Origin: Oidiodendron maius Zn
Lineage: Eukaryota; Ascomycota; Leotiomycetes; Myxotrichaceae
Assembly (NCBI GenBank): GCA_000827325.1
Contig: KN832872.1
Location: 1,674,001 to 1,738,000, forward strand
Length of the DNA stretch: 64,000 nucleotides
Reading direction: 5' to 3'
The position numbers and the translations under genes were made by a program. Below the pieces are notes generated by a model. The model did not search any database, was not told where the DNA came from, and saw only the letters and a list, made by a program, of their open reading frames with translations. Positions 55,667-64,000 of the stretch are shown here, piece by piece. Every line of letters begins with the position of its first letter. Within the stretch, counting starts at the first letter, position 1.

Positions 55667-57772
55667 ATGAGTGTTTTCTTCGGCAGACTCGAAATAATCG
55701 AGTCTCGAATCGCCTCATCTTCTTGTCCAAGGGGGGCCACTGGTCGCGTGCTTGCCCTGCGTCTCCGGAGATGCTTTCATAGCAGCAATCGGCGGACCCA
55801 AGCTCTAACGCAGATAATATCCGAACCTATACCAGATTGTAGAGAGCCTACCGTGGAAGTATATACGGCAGATGGTAGTGCTATTGAGAGCCGGACCGCA
55901 AGTAGTGGAGAGATAGGCCTGGCTTCTTCTGCACCGCCAAGAAGACACCACCGCCGAATTGACACGTGGTATAAGAAGTATGATAAAAACGGCGATTATG
56001 CCAGACGCCAGGAGATACAGCGCTTAGAGGGCATGGGAGATGTTCTGTCGCTCTCTTTTCCAGACATTGCTACAAACACAGTTTCCGATTCCGGTACCGT
56101 CCCATTATATACTGCACTGCGACTCGGCAACCCTCACATGGTGCTCAAGGCTCTGGTGAACTTAGTCAGGTATGATGGTGAGCAATATACGAGCAATATG
56201 CTAGGAATGATACCCTCGAACACCTTCTCAGAGATCCTTCGCTGCCTCGACCCCGCGCACTTCGTCGACCGTTTTACTAAATTGGAGAGGGAGGTTGGAC
56301 CCAAGACTGCAAAACGTTTGAAGCTTCCTCAGAACGAGGATGGCTATCTTCGATTCTGCAAGCTATTTCTCAGTCAGATTCATAAGGTTATAGGAGTGCG
56401 CGCGCCACAGCATCCACTGTCTACTTCCGATATGAGATATCTTTTAAAGTGTGCGAGGGCAGTGGGCAGTGCGGAATCAGCACACGCAATTTGGCGCTCG
56501 ATGACCTCGATATCTCAAAAGGATCCGGAAAAGAGGGTTATACCAGACGCCGACTGCTACAATCACTACCTGGCGACGAAATGCTGGGGTGATGCATTTA
56601 ACTCTGATCGGAGATATAAGCAAAGAGTTATTCCCTCATATCTCACATTAAGAACATGGACAGTCCCCCCTCATGGCTTTCGTGGGCATCGGGTTGGGCC
56701 TGACGGGGGTATCAAGGCTCAAGCGTCTGAGATCTTCCGGCAGATGGTCGAGGCTGGCATCCCAGGAAATGAGGAGACATTCTGTCTAATGATGGTGGCC
56801 TTGGCGCGTGAAGGGGATATCTCTGGAGTATCGAACATTCTTCAGAGAGTCTGGGGCATTGACGTCGACCTTCTTCTGACAAAGCAAGACTCTAAAGTGC
56901 CGCTTCCAAGAACTTACCCTCAGCATTCGCCATTCTACCCTTCCGAACAGCTCCTCTTCACCCTTGCCCACGTCTATGGAATTAACAACACGATTCCCAG
57001 CGCCCTCCGACTAGTTGATTACGTGTCCCAACAATACAAGATCAACATCCCATTAAAGGTTTGGAATGAATTGTTGCAATGGACGTATGTCACATCCCTC
57101 ACTCGAACGGGACAGAATCCAGAGACCAACAACGAAGACCGGAAAACCGGCCAGCTTGCACCAGAAGCTGTATCCAGTCTTTGGGACACCATGACACTGG
57201 AGCCGTATAATGTTAAGCCATCAATGGAAATGTACAATCGCCTCATCATGAACTTAATCAATCGCGGCCGATTCGGGGAGGCGAAGATACGTATAGAAGA
57301 AGCCTACCGGACAAATAAGAAATATGTATGCGAGCTCTCAAAGGCGATCGCAGCGTACAGAGCGGGCCACGTTCACAGCCCCATCCACGCCGAACGGGCT
57401 CGAAATGTGTACATGGCTCGGCTGCGTGTCCGGCGCAATAGGCTGTATATCCGCCGGTGGGTGGAGAAGTGGATCCGGTCTGGCAGCTCGATGATGCGGT
57501 TCAATGAGACCTTTTGCTCCCAAGACCTGCCTAACTTCCTGAAGCAGTGGGAGAGGTTCTTGCCTGTGCGTGTGCATTACTCTGTTACCAATGGAGAAGT
57601 TATCTTCACGACGGGCGTGAGAGAGGCGAATTTCATGATGCAGCTCTCCTTTGCTGATGCTGCAGACGCGCCGAATCTGGTTTCGGAAAGGCTCATCCTC
57701 CCGCGCCGTCTTCGAAAGGCTACAAGCTTGCAAGGGAATTCGATATTCAGGAGGCATGTGCTGTTGGAATAG
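55667..57772 (+). CDS. mitochondrial ATPase-expression (ATP13/PPR-like) protein
   Basis: A single exon encodes 701 aa. The N terminus MSVFFGRLEIIESR...RRCFHSSN is Arg/Ser-rich and typical of a mitochondrial presequence with an RCFHSS cleavage-site pattern. The body is helical with PPR-like pairs: MRYLLKCARAVGSAESAHAI, DADCYNHYLATKCWGDAF, ASEIFRQMVEAGIPGNEETF, EMYNRLIMNLINRGRFGEAK. This resembles, from memory, the fungal mitochondrial ATPase-expression family (ATP13/AEP2-like), which stabilises or activates translation of mitochondrial mRNAs. The exact target RNA cannot be read from sequence. The frame continues upstream to 55607 but without an ATG. Confidence 0.68.
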   Translation: MSVFFGRLEIIESRIASSSCPRGATGRVLALRLRRCFHSSNRRTQALTQIISEPIPDCREPTVEVYTADGSAIESRTASSGEIGLASSAPPRRHHRRIDTWYKKYDKNGDYARRQEIQRLEGMGDVLSLSFPDIATNTVSDSGTVPLYTALRLGNPHMVLKALVNLVRYDGEQYTSNMLGMIPSNTFSEILRCLDPAHFVDRFTKLEREVGPKTAKRLKLPQNEDGYLRFCKLFLSQIHKVIGVRAPQHPLSTSDMRYLLKCARAVGSAESAHAIWRSMTSISQKDPEKRVIPDADCYNHYLATKCWGDAFNSDRRYKQRVIPSYLTLRTWTVPPHGFRGHRVGPDGGIKAQASEIFRQMVEAGIPGNEETFCLMMVALAREGDISGVSNILQRVWGIDVDLLLTKQDSKVPLPRTYPQHSPFYPSEQLLFTLAHVYGINNTIPSALRLVDYVSQQYKINIPLKVWNELLQWTYVTSLTRTGQNPETNNEDRKTGQLAPEAVSSLWDTMTLEPYNVKPSMEMYNRLIMNLINRGRFGEAKIRIEEAYRTNKKYVCELSKAIAAYRAGHVHSPIHAERARNVYMARLRVRRNRLYIRRWVEKWIRSGSSMMRFNETFCSQDLPNFLKQWERFLPVRVHYSVTNGEVIFTTGVREANFMMQLSFADAADAPNLVSERLILPRRLRKATSLQGNSIFRRHVLLE

Positions 57773-58342
57773 TGATTTCGTTAGAATGGTGTGGATATAG
57801 CATGGCACGCCTGCTCCCCCGGTGGTTGGTGTATGCCGCCTAGTACATATCTCCACCGTTTTATATGTGCATAGACTCATAAAATGGGCTGAGTGAGCAG
57901 CAAGTTTCAATAGATTGAATAGATTCACGGTGCAATGTTCCCTTTATATTTACCTCTGTAATTCCTACTCTCTCCATCTTACTGCACACTTAACTACCAA
58001 ACTTTCGGTGTTAATTCATAAGGTAGCTACATACTTCGTATGGAATACTCTCTGGTTGTTTATGATGAACGTCAGATTCTATACACGCCCTGTTGCGCCG
58101 TATAGATCCAATAATATTCAGAGTAGATACGTGCAGGGGGGTGCGGTCCAGGTATCAATCTTATGGCTATTATTAGCGAGGGGGTGAACTGTACAGTATA
58201 GTTAACCTCCTAATCGTATGGGATACAGAAAATCATAGTTTCCGCATGTCTTCTTTGGCCCCTCATTTACCACTTCCACTTCTTTGTTTGCTTCTTTTTG
58301 ATACCCGATTTGCAGAACAGTACATGTTGAATCCCTTTGACT
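57773..58342. other. intergenic, transporter promoter
   Basis: 570 bp between two + strand genes. The last 90 bp are CT-rich (CACTTCCACTTCTTTGTTTG). No gene is seen. Confidence 0.4.
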
Positions 58343-60117
58343 ATGGCTTCGCCAAGACAAGTTCAGTTCGGGACGGATGATCTCGAGTCGCGTCTCTCCT
58401 CAACCTCCCCAAAACCTAATCCCTCTCGAGTCTCTGTCGAGGGGCATTCCATGCGCTCGGAGCCCTCCTCCGTTCCCAAAGGCCCGAGCGTGCTACGTCG
58501 TGCGAATCGAAGCAAAACTGGCGCAACGTTTCGCACTATCGATGCAGTCAATTTCAAGCCCAATTGGCACGCCGGCCAGGAGCCTGGGCTCGATCCTTCG
58601 AAGCCGAATGGTGGGCGTACTACGGCGCCTATGCGACATGAGGAATGTCAGATAACTGTTGTCGATTATAGCGAGACGCATATAAATATACATGAGCTGG
58701 ACAATGCGTCGCTCATTAAGTTCTTGGAGAAGCCACAAGAGGACTGGGTGAAATGCCGATGGATCAACGTCAATGGGATAAGCTGGGATGTTGTTCAGGC
58801 ATTGGCGCAGAATAAACATCTTCACACGCTGGCCGTTGAAGATGTCATAACTGCGAATAATCGTACAAAGGCAGACTGGTCAGTTTCCGCATTCGAATTG
58901 GAGAGGCTCAATTGACATAAACGAAGGTATTCGGAACACACCTATATTATTATGACGCTCCAGAAACTCGTACATCGGGAAATGTTCGACCTGGAAATTA
59001 AAGAGTCAGACTCAGAAGATGCTACTATTAGACCTGGCAGCAGCGGAGGGTTCCTAAAATCCTTATGGGGTTGGGGCAATGATACAACTGAAGAAACCGA
59101 AGACGACTTTATAAAACGTCATACAGAGTTGGTCCCTCCAAAGTCAGCGCACAAGCTGAGGACAATTCAGAGTTATGTCGGAGGACATAATCATGAGCGG
59201 GCCGCCTATCTCGAGAAACATTCTGCATTAACGAAGAAGAATCTGGCGGTGAGTGCCGAGCAGGTGTCAATGTTCTTAACAAATGGTAAGACAGACATTA
59301 CACGTATATTGGGAAGCTATTGACTATTGATGCAGATAACACCGTGATCGCATTCTTTGAACATTCAGCGGACGATCTAGAGACCCCCATTCTCAAGCGT
59401 CTAAACTCGCCAGATACTATTCTCAGAGAGTCCTGCGACGCCTCAATGCTGCTCCAAGCACTGATCGACGGGATCATTGACCTGGCACTTCCAATTGCGA
59501 CTTCATATCAAGAGATCATTGGCGAACTTGAACTGAACGTCCTGACTGAGCCGTCTATCACACATACCACCAATTTGTACATCCTGACTTCCGAGATGAC
59601 CAAGATCCGCAACTTCGTCAGCCCCGCTCTCAATTTAATCAGCGCCCTCAGAGAGCACAAGGAGCCCGCTATTAGGAGCGTTCATGGAGACATGAGGAAA
59701 GGTTCAGGAGTGACAATCAGCCCGCTGGCACAGACATATTTCGGAGACGTCGAAGACCACATCGTATTGATCACGGACAGTCTCGACAGCATGCGGCACG
59801 CATGCGACAACATGATTGACCTTATCTTCAACACTATCGCCGCCTTCCAGAACGAATCAATGAAGCAGCTCACCGTCGTCACCATAATCTTTCTACCCCT
59901 GTCCTTCATGACTGGCTACTTCGGAATGAACATCGTCGACTTTCCGAGCATTCATCATAATGAGTCTTATTTCTGGATCGTAGCGGCTCCGGTTGGTATC
60001 GCCGTTGCCCTGTTCTTGATGAAGGATATTCTCAAGTGGTATTTCACCCGCATAATACAGAGGAGGCTCATCTCGAAGAACAGGAAGGGCCGGCTGCTGA
60101 AAGAGAAGAACACGTGA
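58343..60117 (+). CDS. CorA-type Mg2+ transporter
   Basis: Exons 58343..58878, 58927..59285 and 59336..60117 give 558 aa. The joins restore NRTKADW-YSEHTYIIMTL and MFLTN-DNTVIAFFEHS. The N-terminal ~90 residues are disordered and Ser/Pro-rich. The cytosolic CorA funnel domain follows (LAVEDVI, HRLKxRTxQ-like segments), then two C-terminal helices with the pore signature GYFGMN near residue 500 and a basic tail (IIQRRLISKNRKGR). The GMN motif is diagnostic of CorA/Mrs2/Alr channels. A single disordered N terminus and cytosolic layout favour a plasma-membrane or vacuolar transporter of Mg2+ or related divalent ions. The start is the first ATG of the open frame. Confidence 0.9.
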
Positions 60118-61392
60118 CGGAAGTGGATTCATGAAAAGCGGTCACCAATTCAGAAAGAAAGAGATCTGTTCAAATGAGATTTGAATTATGTATATGCTTA
60201 GGCGGGATTATTAGCGTTTATTTTCTGCATCATCAATCCGGTCATGTTTTATGGGCAAGTAATGGCCTCCAAAATTTCATGTGTCAAATATTGTTGGCAT
60301 TTGTTTCTGGCTATCTCGTGGAGCGGTTTAATTATTTATGACGGGATATTCTTACTGCTACCATTACTATGATACCTAAATATATATAGTAATTCGATCG
60401 CGCCTTTTGGAGTTAGTCTGCGAGTCTGCCGACTAGGTCCTTAGGTTGGACGTTGACTTGGTGAGAGACTACTTAAGCAAAGAGCTGCTATACACACGGA
60501 GTTCTATTGCCCTGACTAGGATCGACTCTCGGCCTGGCCTTTATCTGGAGATACTGTGATTCATTGCCGGGGATCATCGCATGGGATTTAGGATTCTTGG
60601 TTCCAGGAAAGTGGATTGTGCTAGCCATGCAGCCCTAGTCTTAGCACCTTGGCAGTCTCGATCCTTGGGATATCAGACCTTGCGTAAGGGCAGAATACGG
60701 TCGTCTCGACAGAAGTCCTGAGCATTATTGTTAGGGCTTTGTTGGTTACATAGATCCCCAGTCTGACGCCTTATCGACTTCCTCATTCGCTTCCTCCCCC
60801 CCACAGAATCCCGCCTTAAATCCGTCGCAGTTCCTTCAAAGAAGGATCGCTCACGTGCAACGCCACTATCTCTGACTCTCTCCCATCCATAGACAAAGCG
60901 GCGCATTCTTTTCCACGCCAACCTTAAGTCTGGTTCGTGAAGTCGCAATGCAGATCCTACCCAGGAAGAGCAACTCGTTAACCCCAGCCAGCCAGCGGAA
61001 TGCCCCCCTGCCAAGCAACTCGCTTCTCAAGGTCACGACCATCCAGACTGTCCCTGATTAGGAAACTCGCGGGGTGCTCCCGAGGCATAACAGGAAAGGC
61101 TGAGATAAAGACGCCTTCTTCCCCTTTCCGGATATATGCTGCTGCCTGGGATAGGCTGGATGCTAGGCATCGGGCAGCTTGACAGCAGGGAGCTGGCCAG
61201 GAACCATGTTTCCCAATTTTGGAAAGCTGAGGGGTAATGGAGCCGATTGTACAAATCGTGACAGGCCGAGAGAGTACATAACGATGCAGCTCCCTCTCTC
61301 CTCTTGTTTTGTGAAGCAGTCCTGTCTTCGTCATATCGAAGCTACTACCCCTTAATTCCTTTGTCTCAATTGGCTTCACGAAACTCGAAAAC
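60118..61392. other. 1.3-kb intergenic region, no gene seen
   Basis: The spacer contains only minus-strand frames that run antisense into the protease gene and have no family resemblance. Confidence 0.4.
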
Positions 61393-62771
61393 ATGCTGTT
61401 CACATCCCTCCTCCTGCTCACCTCGAGCTTGGCTTCCGCAGGTGGGATTGAGAGACGCGCCGTTATCTCCTCTCCATCTGCTATTAACAAGCAAGTAACA
61501 CCACTGGGGCCGTCTTCAAATACCCTGACCCTCACCCGCCAGAAATCAGCCAAGGGGTACAATGCTCGCAGCGCTGCATATCTACTTCACCACAATCCCT
61601 CGATTCCGAAAAGTAACCACAACACCGGCCTTCTCTCTTTGGATATAGGGGAGGAGTTCGCTACAAATATCACCTTTGGACATCAGACTTTCGTTTCCAT
61701 CGTCGATACAGGTTCCTCTGACACCTGGGTCGTCCAGAATGGCTTCCAATGCGTGAACATCACCACAGAGGCGCCTCTCCCAGAGGCCGAGTGCGACTTC
61801 GGGCCCCCCCTCGCTTCAGACGCGGGCTTCTCTCAAATTCCGAATCAAAACTTTAATATTACCTATGGCGATGGAGAGTTCCTTACAGGAATCGTCGGAT
61901 TTGAAGACGTCACTCTGGCGGGTATTAAAGTTCGCCAAGAAGTAGCGCTCGTCGACTACGCAGCATGGTTTGGAGACAGCACTACGAGTGGCTTGACAGG
62001 ATTCGCATATCCTGCCTTGTAAGTGAACATATCTCCAACCTTGAAAATGGAAGAAAATACTAATTAGAAATTAGAACGAGTGCATATCAAGGAAACACTC
62101 CCTCAAATGATTCTGTCCAGGTACCTTACAGTCCATTGTTCAAGACCATGTACACCCAAGGCCTCACCGCGCCCCTTTTCTCGCTCGCCATACTCCGAGA
62201 CATCTCCGGGCCATCTGGATACCTTTCCCTCGGAGGAACGCCGCCAGTAGATTTTGTTGACGACTTCACCAGCACACCTATATTAGTCACCACCATCACC
62301 GGCTACCCTAAAGGATATGATTTCTACACAATCGAAGTCGAGTCCGTTCAGGTTGGTCGGAAATCCTCGCCTGGAGGGAAATACATAGTCGATTCCGGAA
62401 CCACGCTGAACTACATGCCAACTCCCATCGCCACCGCCGTCAACAATGCATTCTCGCCGCCGGCGGTTTATAGCGATGACGTGGGGGCATATCTCGTGGA
62501 CTGCAAAGCCAAGGCTCCCAGCCTAGGCATAACCATTAGCGGGACGGTTTTCTACACCAACCCCCTGGACATGATCCTGCTGGCCGGCACAGACGAAAAC
62601 GGGAACGATGTCTGCATCACTGGCGTTGTTGATGGCGGAAATGATCCTTCCCAGGACGTGTACATCCTCGGCGATGTATTCCAGAAGAATGTTGTCTCGG
62701 TATTTGATATCGGAGCGGTTGAGATGAGATTTGCCCCGAGAGAATTCTACCCAAGTAACGACCCGTACTAA
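61393..62771 (+). CDS. secreted A1 aspartic protease
   Basis: Exons 61393..62018 and 62075..62771 give 440 aa; the 56-nt intron joins FAYPAL-TSAYQGN. Residues 1-17 (MLFTSLLLLTSSLASAG) are a signal peptide. A propeptide of about 60 residues contains an IERR dibasic site. Both catalytic motifs are present: VDTGSSDTWVV near residue 103 and VDSGTTLNY near 315. The flap YGDGEF and the C-terminal ILGDVFQKNVVSVFDIG complete the pepsin fold. Several Asn-X-Ser/Thr sites are present (NITF, NITT, NITY). By family it digests proteins outside the cell at acid pH. No GPI-anchor signal is seen at the C terminus. Confidence 0.93.
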
Positions 62772-63208
62772 ATAATAAATTATGAACGAAAATGGGAGCC
62801 GGTGTAACTGGACATACTGTATATAGGAAATATCATGACTGGTTTACGAGACAATTTGTTATTTTTCCAGATACGCTGCCTAGTCCTGTGATAGTGACAA
62901 CCAAGGGAATGGTAAGCTACCATGGTTTTGAAACACATCAAAAAGGGTGGCTAACAGTTTTTTCAATCATTTAACCTGCCAATAGTGAAGAGGAAGAAGT
63001 GCAGATTTAGTTACATCTAAGGAAATGATGAGAATATGACGCCTTAAGTTGGTACTCAATACCGTTTTGGTTGCATAGGGCGAGCATGGTTATAGGCCAC
63101 AGACTTAATCCGAACGAGAAGCATGCAAGCGTACGACCGAACACTAATAATATGTCTACCTAGACCTCCACAGCACGTTTCATTGAAACAAGTAACTTAT
63201 ATTGCTCT
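62772..63208. other. convergent 3' spacer
   Basis: About 440 bp between converging genes. No gene is supported. Confidence 0.4.
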
Positions 63209-63838
63209 TTATTGATGCGCCTTAGCGAAGCCTTCTTGAAACTGGGAAGCAGTGGTAACAAATCCCCTATTGTTCAATACTTTGCCCAGTATCATATCAT
63301 GTACGTCCTCGCCCGCGTCCGCACAGCCGTCAGAAATGACCGTCACCACAAACTCTTCGTCGGTCGACGCGATCGCAGTCCTCATAACACATCCAGACGT
63401 GCTCAACCCAGTGAGGACCAGCGATTTGATGCCTTTCTCGTGCAAGAAATCTTTCAACCCAGGCGATTTGAGTGCAGAAACATGACCTGGCCTTCTGGCG
63501 AACGTGATGTCCGCACTGCCTTCGAGTAACTCGCCAGGCTCGTCCCCGCCACCGCTTTTCATAGCGCCCACAATATTTGTGAGTCTCTCCGAGCCTTTGC
63601 AAGTCGGATACGGTGCCAAGTTGGGGTCGATCAGGCAGTGAATCACTTTGATACCCTGCGACTTTGCCCAAGTCCTCAACCTGGCGGCAGTTTGGAGAGC
63701 GGCAGGAGCCTGTGGCCCGCCAGCCTTTTCAATAAACATGGAGTGAAAGTCTAGCAGTAACAAAGCTGTCTGGGGGGTTCCGTAGTAACCAGGTGTCGTT
63801 TGGTCTCCTGTATTGAATGTGGCTGCCAGCGTTGCCAT
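63209..63838 (-). CDS. isochorismatase-family cysteine hydrolase
   Basis: A single exon encodes 209 aa from the first ATG at 63838; the frame stays open a further 13 codons upstream without an ATG. The catalytic Asp30 sits in LLLLDFHSMF, and Cys150 in LTGLSTSGCVMRTA with the usual cis-peptide neighbourhood. The position normally held by the catalytic Lys, 33-35 residues before the Cys, is ARRPGHVSAL, so an Arg is there. The fold is that of nicotinamidases, N-carbamoyl hydrolases and isochorismatases. Family knowledge allows hydrolysis of an amide or vinyl ether, but the substrate is unknown. No signal peptide is present. The right flank runs to the end of the window without another gene. Confidence 0.82.
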   Translation of the reverse strand: MATLAATFNTGDQTTPGYYGTPQTALLLLDFHSMFIEKAGGPQAPAALQTAARLRTWAKSQGIKVIHCLIDPNLAPYPTCKGSERLTNIVGAMKSGGGDEPGELLEGSADITFARRPGHVSALKSPGLKDFLHEKGIKSLVLTGLSTSGCVMRTAIASTDEEFVVTVISDGCADAGEDVHDMILGKVLNNRGFVTTASQFQEGFAKAHQ

Positions 63839-64000
63839 GACTGCTGATTCTCGTGGCCCGGCAGTTGATAATGCCAAGATGGGACGATTCAGAGTGCTGT
63901 AACTATCTCAAACGTGGTGCAGGAAAGGGACCACAGTCTGCTGAGTGCTTAATATTGCGCAACTGCTATTTTAGAACAATTAGCAAGTATGCTTCTCAAA

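Noticed and set aside
60978-61562. 194-codon minus-strand frame
   Set aside because: It runs antisense through the promoter and signal-peptide region of the aspartic protease, shows no family resemblance, and its composition is that of a shadow frame.
1-64000. CRISPR arrays, insertion sequences, rRNA or viral genes
   Set aside because: No spaced direct repeats, transposase or integrase motifs, terminal repeats or rRNA-like sequence were seen; the window is ordinary fungal nuclear DNA.

Overview
This window is nuclear DNA from a filamentous ascomycete (Pezizomycotina). The evidence is short introns of about 45-120 bp with GT..AG borders and CTAAY-like branch sites, fungal-only families (Zn2Cys6 regulators, an Slx8-type RING protein with SUMO-binding motifs, DUF7719, a UPF0052/YvcK-like protein, CYP59-like P450, an ochratoxinase-like amidohydrolase) and a mitochondrial DNA polymerase with a presequence. 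The class within Pezizomycotina cannot be fixed from the sequence alone. Exon joins below were worked out by hand from frame, splice signals and family conservation.

Left part (1-17 kb), mostly housekeeping: the 3' end of an unknown gene (1-594), Dpb11/Rad4 (TopBP1) (979-3533, -), an alpha-arrestin with a PY motif (5195-7961, +), mitochondrial DNA polymerase gamma (8571-12044, -) divergent from an Slx8-like SUMO-targeted ubiquitin ligase (12448-13436, +), a YvcK/CofD-like protein (13697-15325, -), a WW-domain fragment (16317-16739, -) and a small secreted Cys-containing protein (16862-17160, +).

Accessory block (18-32 kb): six genes in a row on the + strand encode an O-methyltransferase, an ABCC transporter, a CYP59-like cytochrome P450, a 268-aa unknown with an N-terminal lipidation motif, a 498-aa unknown and a C2HC-finger/Zn2Cys6 regulator. 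The content (tailoring enzymes, exporter, local regulator) is that of a specialised-metabolite cluster, but no polyketide synthase, NRPS, terpene synthase or DMATS is visible. It is followed by a DUF7719 membrane protein and a PIG-L/GPI12 de-N-acetylase sharing a short divergent promoter.

Second accessory block (34-50 kb): another ABCC transporter (34169-39025, -), a FarA/CTF1-like Zn2Cys6 regulator, a 13-exon MFS sugar transporter, a bZIP factor whose invariant basic-region Asn is Gly, and an ochratoxinase-like amidohydrolase, separated by long gene-free spacers.

Right part (50-64 kb): a disordered Ser-rich basic protein, a GTPBP1-type translational GTPase, LSM3 divergent from a mitochondrial ATPase-expression/PPR-like protein, a CorA-type Mg2+ transporter, a secreted A1 aspartic protease and an isochorismatase-family hydrolase. 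No tRNA, rRNA, CRISPR array or recognisable transposon was found.
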